Source: an uncultured Thermoproteales archaeon
Lineage (GTDB): Archaea > Thermoproteota > Thermoprotei > Thermoproteales > Thermoproteaceae
DNA length: 7,490 nucleotides
Direction: 5' to 3'
NCBI GenBank assembly: GCA_946480885.1
Contig: CAMLLK010000037.1
Span: 1-7,490, forward strand
Shown: in pieces, positions 1 to 5,754 of the stretch
Numbering within the stretch: position 1 is the stretch's first letter
Layout: the number at the start of each line of letters is the position of its first letter
Position numbers and translations under genes: made by a program
The notes under the pieces: generated by a model
Told to the model about the DNA's origin: nothing
The model's database searches: none
Seen by the model: only the letters and a program-made list of their open reading frames with translations

Positions 1-329
1 GAGGCGGCCAGCCCAGTCACTACAGAGTACTTCGTCTTATTCAACCCCTTTACAGTAGTGTAGAGAGTCTCTGTGGCAGACACAGTGCCCCCCGGCGAGT
101 TTATAACTAAAACTACGCCAACTACGTCGGGCCGTTGAGATATTTCTATCAATTTCTTAACTACGTCCCACACGTATTGATCCTCTAATACAGAGTCTAT
201 ATTGACTAAAACAATTCTAGGCGTTGTCTCTATGGGCTCTACAAAGCCGCTGTATATTATTATTGCAAGAGCCGCTGCGCCCAGCGCTATTGCAATCGCC
301 GCGCCGAGGTACAGCAATTTACTAGCCAT
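1..329 (-). CDS. sppA: Signal peptide peptidase SppA-like protein (S49 family), 3' part cut off by the window edge
   Basis: My own translation of the minus strand from the ATG at 329 gives 109 complete codons that run off the left edge. Residues 5-26 form one hydrophobic N-terminal segment with no charges, a membrane anchor. Residues 69-81 read VVGVVLVINSPGG, the strand-plus-SPGG oxyanion motif of S49 peptidases, followed by an acidic helix (SATETLY). The last readable residues are TGLAAS; in the family the AS-G-x-YY motif carries the catalytic serine, so the window stops on the predicted nucleophile (Ser110, only two bases of its codon visible). The family cleaves leftover signal peptides in or near the membrane using a Ser-Lys dyad; the lysine would lie outside the window. 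The gene follows the cupin gene by 25 nt and could be read with it, but a TATA-like GTTAAATA at 348-355 would also give a leaderless start. Family assignment is confident; the exact SppA subclass is not. Confidence 0.85.
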   Translation of the reverse strand, partial: MASKLLYLGAAIAIALGAAALAIIIYSGFVEPIETTPRIVLVNIDSVLEDQYVWDVVKKLIEISQRPDVVGVVLVINSPGGTVSATETLYTTVKGLNKTKYSVVTGLAA

Positions 330-347
330 AGGCTTAACTACTTTCAC

Positions 348-355
348 TATTTAAC
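348..355 (-). promoter_or_regulatory. Possible TATA box of the sppA-like gene
   Basis: On the minus strand GTTAAATA is centred about 22 nt before the ATG at 329, a spacing that fits a leaderless archaeal transcript. It overlaps the stop codon of the preceding cupin gene, so co-transcription is an equally good reading. Confidence 0.35.
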
Positions 356-654
356 TATCTCCAGTCGTCTCTCGGTGGAGAAAAACTGTCAACTACAAAC
401 GCCTCTGTAATAGCCTTAACGCTGTGTTCAACCCCCGGAGGTATATATACTACGTCGCCGGGCGTCGCGGTGAATATACGGCCCCCAACGTCGAATTCTA
501 AAACTCCCTCAATCACCACAGTAATTTGTTCTTGAGTGTGGCTATGTCTATCTACTACACAGCCCGCTCTAAGTCTAAACTGCGCCACTGTGAGATTGGC
601 GCCGTGTATAAAACGCCTCTCTAGACAGCCCAGCCTCTCCCAAGTCCAAGACAT
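355..654 (-). CDS. Small single-domain cupin protein (cupin_2 type)
   Basis: This encodes 99 residues when started at the ATG at 654. An in-frame TTG at 663 adds three residues, but TATA-like elements at 673-686 place transcription initiation near 651-657, which favours the ATG. The chain is one beta-barrel cupin. Motif 1 is at residues 31-50 (G-x5-HSH-x2-EQ-x6-G, with His37, His39 and Glu42 as likely metal ligands). Motif 2 is at residues 66-77 (GDVVYIPPGVEH, with His77 as the fourth ligand). The length is normal for stand-alone cupins. Such proteins bind a divalent metal and act as dioxygenases, isomerases or sensors; nothing here identifies the substrate. It has no signal peptide, so it is cytoplasmic. 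It is divergent from lysK and lies 25 nt upstream of the sppA-like gene in the same direction. The fold is certain, the function unknown. Confidence 0.88.
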   Translation of the reverse strand: MSWTWERLGCLERRFIHGANLTVAQFRLRAGCVVDRHSHTQEQITVVIEGVLEFDVGGRIFTATPGDVVYIPPGVEHSVKAITEAFVVDSFSPPRDDWR

Positions 655-672
655 GTCCTCCAATATACAGAA

Positions 673-686
673 GTTTAAAATTTATA
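673..686 (-). promoter_or_regulatory. TATA elements for the cupin gene, within the divergent promoter region
   Basis: Read on the minus strand, this AT-rich stretch contains TATAAATT (679-686) directly followed by TTTAAAC. Their centres lie about 23-28 nt before the ATG at 654. The sequence physically overlaps the TATA box of lysK on the other strand, so TBP binding for the two directions may be mutually exclusive. Confidence 0.5.
674..681 (+). promoter_or_regulatory. TATA box of the lysK-htrA operon
   Basis: TTTAAAAT is centred about 28 nt before the lysK ATG at 706, which would put the start site at or within a few bases of the initiation codon, a leaderless mRNA. No Shine-Dalgarno-like sequence precedes the ATG, in agreement with this. 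Confidence 0.55.
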
Positions 687-705
687 GTGGCGAAAAATCC
701 GTCGT

Positions 706-1731
706 ATGGACTTATTAAAAGAAGTGTTAAAGATATACAGCCCCCCACACGGCGAAGGCGAATTGGCAAAGTTTCTACACAACTATTTAAAAAACTATAT
801 AGCAGACGTCTGGATAGACGAAGTGGGAAACGTCGTCGCAGTAAAAGGGTCCGGAAGCCCAGTGGTGTGGCTACACGCACATATGGACACAGTGCCGGGC
901 CCCCTGCCGGTTAGGGTAGAGGGAGACGTGGTTTGGGGGCGGGGGGCCGTAGACGATAAAGGCCCCCTTGTGGCCTATCTAGAGGCATTTCTCGCCGCAG
1001 AGACCAGAGGCACTGTGGTGTTGGCTTTAGTAACGGCTGAGGAAGACGACAGCGCGGGTACTGAGGCGTTGTTGAGAGGCGGCCCCCCCCCGCCTCATTA
1101 CATAGCTGGGGGGGAGCCCACGAATTTACACGTGGCGTCTGCCTACCGCGGGGGGGCGAAAGTCTATATAGACCCCGAGTCCAGGGGGGGACACGCCAGC
1201 TCGCCTATCTACGGCAATATTGTAGAAGAACTCTTCGGCGTGTACCAAGAGTTGAAAAAATTATTAAACCACGGAGAGAGGTACGACACATTTACAATAA
1301 CGCCTACAGTGGTACAATGTGGAGAGGCTCCAAATAAAATACCTACTAAATGCGTAATGGTGCTCGACGTAAGAATCCCCCTGGGGAAGAGCTGTAGAGA
1401 CTTAGAGACAGCTCTGGCGCCCCCGGCGAGAATTGCGTCGTGTATTGATCCCGCAGAGGCCCCGCCTACAAACCCAGCGGCGAGGTCTTTGATAAGAGCT
1501 TTGTTAAAACTAGGCGTCGAGCCGAAGTTGAGTAAGAAGTGGGGCACTGCCGACTTTAACTTGTTGATTAGACTGACGAAAAACATAGCGGCCTTCGGCC
1601 CCGGAGATCCTAGACTGGCGCATACAGAAGACGAACACATAGATATAAAAGACGTAGAGACGGCGGCGAAGGCGTTGACACTGGCGGTGAACGAGTTGAT
1701 AAATAAAAACGCCGGCTCGAGTCCGTTATAG
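706..1731 (+). CDS. lysK: [LysW]-lysine / [LysW]-ornithine hydrolase LysK (M20 zinc amidohydrolase)
   Basis: A 341-residue M20-family enzyme, normal length for LysK. In the LysW-dependent pathway LysK releases lysine (or ornithine) from the C-terminal glutamate of the carrier protein LysW, completing lysine biosynthesis and an arginine branch step. Visible motifs: HMD at 59-61 (metal His59, Asp61), GRGAVDDKG at 78-86 with bridging Asp83, TAEEDDSAG at 110-118 with catalytic Glu112 and metal Glu113, GEPT at 136-139, GGHASSP at 161-167 in the dimerisation domain, and GPGDPRLAHTEDE at 298-310 with metal His306. The pattern near residues 78-90 (GRGAVDxKGPL) and the GTADFNL and GPGDxRLxHT blocks match LysK better than ArgE or DapE. 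No lysW or other lysine genes are in the window. The ATG is leaderless; the stop lies 4 nt before the HtrA gene. The coding sequence holds a cluster of C9 and G7 runs (1083-1190). Cytoplasmic. Confidence 0.88.
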   Translation: MDLLKEVLKIYSPPHGEGELAKFLHNYLKNYIADVWIDEVGNVVAVKGSGSPVVWLHAHMDTVPGPLPVRVEGDVVWGRGAVDDKGPLVAYLEAFLAAETRGTVVLALVTAEEDDSAGTEALLRGGPPPPHYIAGGEPTNLHVASAYRGGAKVYIDPESRGGHASSPIYGNIVEELFGVYQELKKLLNHGERYDTFTITPTVVQCGEAPNKIPTKCVMVLDVRIPLGKSCRDLETALAPPARIASCIDPAEAPPTNPAARSLIRALLKLGVEPKLSKKWGTADFNLLIRLTKNIAAFGPGDPRLAHTEDEHIDIKDVETAAKALTLAVNELINKNAGSSPL

Positions 1732-1735
1732 ACAT

Positions 1736-2611
1736 ATGGACTTCAGCTCTCTTGTGGAAAAAGTCGCCCCATCCGTCGTGGGTGTAGTTGTGGCTAGAGA
1801 GTTAGATATATATGGACAAGGCGTGGGCTCCGCCTTTGCAATAGCCGACGGAGTCTACGCCACTGCGTACCACGTAGTAGAGGCGGCAGGCGAGGTGGCG
1901 TTAATTACGCCAGAGGGCGAAGTGGCACCTGCAGAAGTCGTCGCCGGAGACCCAGAGGAGGACTTAGCATTGCTATACTCCCACCTTAAGAAGAGGCCTC
2001 TCCCCCTGGGGACGGCCACGAAGTTAAAAGTAGGCGAGCCAGTTGTCGCATTGGGGTATCCACTGGCCATGTTAGACAGCCCCACCGCCACTTTTGGAAT
2101 AGTGAGCGCAGTGGGTAGGAGTCTAAGTTTTGGAAATAGGCGATTTGAATTTCTCATACAGACCGACGCCGCCATCAACCCTGGGAACTCGGGAGGCCCC
2201 TTAGTCAACACAAAGGGCGAGGCTGTGGGGGTCAACTCGGCGGTTATAGCCGGCGCCCAGGGGATAGGCTTCGCAGTGCCGATAGACATGGTCACTGTTA
2301 TGTATAGAATATGGACTAGATACGGGCGGTACATCCGCCCAGCCCTCGGCCTATATGTAGCGGCTATAAATAAAGCAATGGCCGCGTTATACCGCCTACC
2401 CGTCGAGAGAGGGCTTTTAGTGGTAGACGTGTATCCAGACTCGCCTGCTGATAGACTAGGCTTTAGAAGAGGGGATATTATAGTAAAGACAAACGGAGTC
2501 TCGGTGTCTAACGTATTTGAGTTAAGGCTACAAATCGCCGATTCTATAATTAAGGGAAAGACCCCAGTTTTTGAAATATTTCGCGAAGGCGTCTTGACGA
2601 GCCTCCCCTAG
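1736..2611 (+). CDS. HtrA/Deg-type trypsin-like serine protease with one PDZ domain
   Basis: A 291-residue protein with a chymotrypsin-fold protease domain (about 1-195) and one PDZ domain (about 200-288). The catalytic triad is complete: His46 in TAYHVVEAAG, Asp76 in EEDLALL, and Ser152 in the classical TDAAINPGNSGGP block. The PDZ part has the carboxylate-binding region near GLLVVDVYPDSPADRLGFRRGDIIV (broken here at residues 226-250) and ends two residues after the last strand. HtrA proteases degrade or refold damaged proteins and are regulated by peptides bound to PDZ. Unusually, there is no signal peptide or transmembrane segment, and the reading frame upstream of the ATG offers no start codon that could add one. 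The ATG lies 4 nt after the lysK stop without a clear ribosome binding site, so coupled translation is likely. The gene ends on CTAG, sharing that tetranucleotide with the convergent tldE stop. Confidence 0.9.
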   Translation: MDFSSLVEKVAPSVVGVVVARELDIYGQGVGSAFAIADGVYATAYHVVEAAGEVALITPEGEVAPAEVVAGDPEEDLALLYSHLKKRPLPLGTATKLKVGEPVVALGYPLAMLDSPTATFGIVSAVGRSLSFGNRRFEFLIQTDAAINPGNSGGPLVNTKGEAVGVNSAVIAGAQGIGFAVPIDMVTVMYRIWTRYGRYIRPALGLYVAAINKAMAALYRLPVERGLLVVDVYPDSPADRLGFRRGDIIVKTNGVSVSNVFELRLQIADSIIKGKTPVFEIFREGVLTSLP

Positions 2612-3888
2612 GTGGAGACCCCCACATTTCTCAAAACTACATATGGAGCAGTGGCGGCGGCTCGCATATCCCACCAATACACCTGTAGTGTGTTTTTCGA
2701 CAGAGACTCTACATTTTTCACTATGTTTTCTAAAGTGTCTACAATTCTTATAAATTTCACAACGGAGACTGGCCTCCCGTCTTTTATCTCCAACGCCACG
2801 TCTCTCCCCACGGTGGAGAACTGGCCAGTCTTTACGTTTTGATAACGTGTGTACCAATTGCCATGTATATAATAACCCTCCCTCAACTCTTTGAATAAAC
2901 CGTCTAGGTCGCCCGGGGCGTCTCCAGGCGCCACTTCAATATGGCTAGGCGCCGCAGACATATATGTCTCAACGGCGTGCCCCGTGGGCTCTGTCCCAAA
3001 ATACTTAGCGCTCCTCCTAGTGTGGATAAAACTAGTCAAAACCCCCTCTCTATATATCTCAACTCTCCTAGTGGGACACCCCTCAGAGTCGAAGGGCATG
3101 TAGCCAAAGTTTTCACTACGCCAGGCGCCCTCTTCCACGTTTAAACTAGCCGACGCAACCAGTCTCCCCAAGTCCTCAAGCCCGTACCGCGACGACTGGG
3201 CCAATACCTCTGTGCCGCTGGCCCAGACTGAGACCACCTCCCCCATTAGACTCCCCCAAATTAATGGAGATAGTAGTAAGTCTCGCCTCCCGGGCTCTAC
3301 TCTCTTCGACGGGAGGCCTTTGGCGATATTTAACAACTGGCTGTTCATAGACCCCGCCCTCTTCCCATCTAACTCGGCGACTCTTCTAGCTGCGATTGAA
3401 GAAGTTGCCGACAGATCTCTATAAAAAGACCGTATAGTTAAATATACTTTATTCACGCCGTAGGACCCAGACGCGCCGGCTGTGTCCTCATAGGTGACGT
3501 AGCTATAAGACAAGACGGCGGCACCAGCATTTCGCTCAGCCCCATCTGCGGAGTCCACAGCCTCTTTAACTACGTCGAGTAGTTTTTCATAATTGTCAAA
3601 ACTCTCGGCGCCCATCAACCTGGGGCGGCAGTTTAAAGGTAGGTACAGCGGGTCTTCAGGCATCTCGCCTAATTTTTTCAAAGCCCCCTCCACATCCTCC
3701 CATTTAAACTCAACGCTACTACTTAACGACATTGCTCTCTTGTCTTTAGCTAAGTATAAACTCTCCCGTCGAGTAGTCCAGTGTTTAAACACTGTGACTT
3801 CGTCGTTGGCAAACCTCACCATGTAGTTGTCAATTTTAATTTTCACTAAGGCGGCCTCGTCCACAAGTCTAGAAAGTCTCTCTATCAT
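2608..3888 (-). CDS. tldE: TldE/PmbA subunit of the TldD-TldE metalloprotease
   Basis: A 426-residue member of the TldD/PmbA (U62) family and the partner without the zinc site. TldD and TldE form a heterodimer that cleaves short unstructured peptides; in E. coli it removes the microcin B17 leader and degrades CcdA. Supporting features are the partner gene directly upstream, the conserved block at 260-297 (NFGYMPFDSEG, TRRVEIYREGVLTSF, then SAKYFG), which is the usual PmbA FDxEGxPT...GVL...AKxxG region, and a C-terminal block ending near residue 425. No HExxxH motif is present; the equivalent region around 204-220 reads LLLSPLIWGSLMGEVVS, as expected for TldE. The start ATG overlaps the tldD stop (ATGA), implying translational coupling. 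The stop is shared as CTAG with the convergent htrA gene. The protein is soluble and cytoplasmic. Confidence 0.88.
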   Translation of the reverse strand: MIERLSRLVDEAALVKIKIDNYMVRFANDEVTVFKHWTTRRESLYLAKDKRAMSLSSSVEFKWEDVEGALKKLGEMPEDPLYLPLNCRPRLMGAESFDNYEKLLDVVKEAVDSADGAERNAGAAVLSYSYVTYEDTAGASGSYGVNKVYLTIRSFYRDLSATSSIAARRVAELDGKRAGSMNSQLLNIAKGLPSKRVEPGRRDLLLSPLIWGSLMGEVVSVWASGTEVLAQSSRYGLEDLGRLVASASLNVEEGAWRSENFGYMPFDSEGCPTRRVEIYREGVLTSFIHTRRSAKYFGTEPTGHAVETYMSAAPSHIEVAPGDAPGDLDGLFKELREGYYIHGNWYTRYQNVKTGQFSTVGRDVALEIKDGRPVSVVKFIRIVDTLENIVKNVESLSKNTLQVYWWDMRAAATAPYVVLRNVGVST

Positions 3889-5240
3889 ACTACTCTCAAA
3901 GACCTACTTCTAAACGTGGGGCCGCCCATAGTCACAGGCACTCCCTGCGCGGGGTTGCCTTTTCCACACGTGCCGATGTAAAGTCTAAAGTCTCTCCCCA
4001 CTGCGTCTACGTTGCCCCACAGCTCTGGCGTGTCGACCTCCACAAACCCTCTGACAGGCTCTTTCAACTCTCCGTTCTCTATAAGATAGCCCTCTAATAT
4101 GCCGTACCGCCCCGAGTATCTAATATCGTCAATATTCCACTCAGTATAAGACACTACGTAGACCCCCCTCTTAGTGTCTTTAATAATCTCTTCAGGCCGC
4201 CAGTCGCCCGGCATTAGATAAGTATTAGACATACGGGGGATGGGCTCTCTATCAAACGCAGAGGCTCTAGCCCCACCGTTGCTAGACCCTCCCGCCAAAG
4301 CCGCGTATTGTCTATTTGTAATAAATTCACTAGCCACACCCTCCCTAACTAAATACTTCGGCCTAGCCACCACTCCCTCGTCGTCGACTAAATAAAAGCC
4401 GTAGCTGTCCGGCACGGCGGGGTAATCTACAATATTGACGAGACTACTCCCAACTTGGATATTAAACTCCCCAGGCCTTATATATGACTCACCAGCCTCC
4501 GCCCCCTCTCTGCCGTATATCCTATCTAACTCAAAGGGGTGTCCAATAGATTCGTGGACTAGAATACCCGTAAGCTCTGGGCCAAAGACTACGTCGTACC
4601 GACCTGGGGAGACGTGTCTCGACTTCTCAAGGAGAAAGTTTAACTTATCAGCCTCGTTGGCCAACTCTTCCTCAAACCTAGAGAGTGTCGACATAGAGAC
4701 GCCACCCCTAGCCACAAAACGTTGTAGACTCCCCAGTGAGGGCTCGTGTCGAATTAATATGGCAAATACCGCCGCCCTAGGGATTTTACTATAAACATCG
4801 GCGCCGTCGCTAGTCACAATATGCTTCTCAGTAGTCCACACTGCGGCAAACAACCTCCTTACGTTTACTTTATTCTCAATAACCTTATCTAGATTTTTCA
4901 AATACTCCAAAGGGTCTAAATCCACAGGCGGTAGGCTATAGCGCAATTTAGCCAGTCTCTCTTCACTAAACGCTATAGACCTCTTCCGAAGCCTCCCTCC
5001 AACACGCGCTAACTTCACAGCAGTCTCTACAGCGGTTTTTAAACCGTCGGCGTCTGTAGTGGCCGCAAATCCCAGCCCGCCGCCGGCCAAAACTCTCACG
5101 CCATATCCCTCTTGTCTATACGACTCTACATACTCCACAACTCCATTACGTAACACAGCCACAGTTCCCACATCTCTCTGCCACCTAACCTCTACATAAG
5201 ATGCACCAACGCCGTAGTTAATTACGTCATACAAATCCAT
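3885..5240 (-). CDS. tldD: TldD, zinc-bearing subunit of the TldD-TldE metalloprotease
   Basis: A 451-residue U62 peptidase. The zinc motif is HESIGH at 229-234 (His229, His234 and catalytic Glu230), in the family context GILVHESIGHPFELD. The third ligand is likely Cys425 in GTCGKGNPAQGVPVTMGGPT, the C-terminal TldD signature. Other conserved parts are the N-terminal GYGVRVLAGGGLGFAAT (46-61) and GEFNIQVGSSLVNI (257-270). The length is slightly shorter than E. coli TldD, as usual in archaea. The enzyme acts with the product of the next gene; peptides are thought to be threaded into the dimer cavity and cut without strong sequence preference. The substrate in this organism is unknown. The gene starts about 26 nt downstream of a TATA element, so it is probably leaderless. 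A small, possibly frameshifted ORF ends 14 nt upstream. Confidence 0.93.
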   Translation of the reverse strand: MDLYDVINYGVGASYVEVRWQRDVGTVAVLRNGVVEYVESYRQEGYGVRVLAGGGLGFAATTDADGLKTAVETAVKLARVGGRLRKRSIAFSEERLAKLRYSLPPVDLDPLEYLKNLDKVIENKVNVRRLFAAVWTTEKHIVTSDGADVYSKIPRAAVFAILIRHEPSLGSLQRFVARGGVSMSTLSRFEEELANEADKLNFLLEKSRHVSPGRYDVVFGPELTGILVHESIGHPFELDRIYGREGAEAGESYIRPGEFNIQVGSSLVNIVDYPAVPDSYGFYLVDDEGVVARPKYLVREGVASEFITNRQYAALAGGSSNGGARASAFDREPIPRMSNTYLMPGDWRPEEIIKDTKRGVYVVSYTEWNIDDIRYSGRYGILEGYLIENGELKEPVRGFVEVDTPELWGNVDAVGRDFRLYIGTCGKGNPAQGVPVTMGGPTFRSRSLRVV

Positions 5241-5254
5241 ATATAGAAAAATAT

Positions 5255-5469
5255 TTAGTTAATATATACTCTCTCCACGTCACATCCTCCCGGCGATAGA
5301 GCCCCCGAGACTATTACATAAGTGTATACGCCGCTCTGTTTAAACCACTTAGTCAAATCCGCCGTTTTAGTGAAGTGAGAAAAGCCGCTGCTATACTTTC
5401 GCCGTGAGCATATAGAGCACAGGCACTAAACAAACACTGTGGGTTTCTTGCAGATATTTGAATTGACAA
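5255..5469 (-). pseudogene. Possible small ORF upstream of tldD, open across a single frameshift; uncertain
   Basis: This stretch lies in the roughly 350-base gap (5241-5589) between tldD and the tRNA gene. On the minus strand one frame is open from a TTG at 5469 and encodes residues such as SIQISARNPQC and AHGESIAAAFLTSLK. It then meets a stop at 5353-5355. Another frame is open from about 5380 to the TAA at 5255-5257 and ends in VYTYVIVSGALSPGG, then CDVERVYIN. Adding one A to the A4 run (T4 on the plus strand, 5365-5368) joins them into one 71-residue protein. Codon choice (AGA, ATA, GTA, TCG, GGG) resembles the neighbouring genes. No family is recognised, there is no ATG or GTG start and no clear ribosome binding site, and the tldD TATA box overlaps the 3' end. 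It could be a decayed gene, an assembly error in a real gene, or chance openness of GC-balanced DNA. Confidence 0.25.
5262..5270 (-). promoter_or_regulatory. TATA box of the tldD-tldE operon
   Basis: Read on the minus strand, AGTATATATTA contains a TATA element centred about 26 nt before the tldD ATG at 5240, the spacing for a leaderless transcript. A purine-rich GAGAG just before it could serve as BRE. It overlaps the 3' end of the candidate small ORF. Confidence 0.5.
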
Positions 5470-5551
5470 GTCGGCGGAACTCTTAAGCGATTACGTGATA
5501 CAACAGGTGGGAGGCTAAGAGATCTAAATATACATTTCCGCCGAGAAAAAC

Positions 5552-5559
5552 TTTTAAAT
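5552..5559 (+). promoter_or_regulatory. TATA box of the initiator tRNA gene
   Basis: TTTTAAAT follows an A-rich BRE-like GAGAAAAAC and is centred about 34 nt before the first tRNA base at 5590. This implies a 5' leader of roughly 8 nt to be removed by RNase P or an equivalent. The rest of the gap between 5470 and 5551 shows nothing I can name. Confidence 0.6.
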
Positions 5560-5589
5560 CTATACGTTTTTATACATTGGCGGGGTTGA

Positions 5590-5685
5590 AGCGGGGTAGG
5601 CCAGCCTGGTAGGCCGCGGGGCTCATACCGGGGCACAGCCCCGGTAGAGACCCCGAGGTCCCCGGTTCAAATCCGGGCCCCGCTA
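5590..5685 (+). tRNA. Initiator tRNA-Met (anticodon CAT) with a 22-nt intron
   Basis: The cloverleaf folds completely: acceptor AGCGGGG (5590-5596) with CCCCGCT (5678-5684), D stem GGCC/GGCC (5599-5602, 5612-5615), anticodon stem CGGGG (5617-5621) with CCCCG (5651-5655), T stem CCCGG/CCGGG around TTCAAAT, discriminator A5685. CCA is not encoded. The A1-U72 pair and the three consecutive G-C pairs in the anticodon stem mark the archaeal initiator rather than the elongator. The anticodon CAT is at 5624-5626. The loop is interrupted after position 37; removing 5628-5649 restores the loop CTCATAA and a 74-nt mature tRNA. A short leader follows the TATA box at 5552; a weak T-rich stretch near 5709-5716 may serve as terminator. 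Identity is very secure; the exact splice points are inferred. Confidence 0.95.
5628..5649 (+). other. Intron in the initiator tRNA-Met anticodon loop (canonical position 37/38)
   Basis: The 22 nt consist of C, CGGGGC, ACA, GCCCCG, GTAG and AG, so the core is a strong GC hairpin. Placing cuts as TA^C on the 5' side and AG^A on the 3' side gives two 3-nt bulges separated by a 4-nt helix region, the geometry cut by archaeal tRNA splicing endonuclease. In that helix region (CTCA against GTAG) only two of four pairs are Watson-Crick, so the bulge-helix-bulge is relaxed. A competing fold with a 9-bp TACCGGGGC stem is also possible. Confidence 0.75.
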
Positions 5686-5728
5686 TGTACAGCGGCTATT
5701 TCACACGCCTCTTTCTATATAGTAAAAC

Positions 5729-5736
5729 TTTAATAA
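5729..5736 (+). promoter_or_regulatory. TATA box of the CARF-domain gene
   Basis: TTTAATAA, preceded by the A-rich GTAAAAC, is centred about 22 nt before the ATG at 5755, so the transcript is probably leaderless. This gives the gene its own promoter, separate from the tRNA gene 69 nt upstream. Confidence 0.5.
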
Positions 5737-5754
5737 CTTGGCGTTGGCACAATT

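Noticed and set aside
1209..1640. Minus-strand ORF of 143 residues inside lysK
   Set aside because: It is antisense to a well-conserved gene with full catalytic motifs; its reading frame has no recognisable domain and arises from codon bias.
2575..2605. HtrA C-terminus (EIFREGVLTS) resembles TldE residues 277-286 (EIYREGVLTS), suggesting a duplicated or recombined segment
   Set aside because: The codons differ at many positions, and both segments fit the expected end-of-strand patterns of their own families (PDZ last strand, PmbA GVL block), so convergence is enough.
5462..5518. Short plus-strand open stretch reading like a helical peptide (KSAELLSDYVIQQVGG) before a TAA
   Set aside because: It is only 18 codons, has no start codon and a stop immediately upstream; it is antisense to the candidate small ORF and most likely chance.
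5391..5636. Minus-strand 81-residue ORF crossing the tRNA gene
   Set aside because: Its first third is antisense to the tRNA and its composition (many Pro, Arg and Cys) follows from that. It has no promoter spacing or family resemblance.
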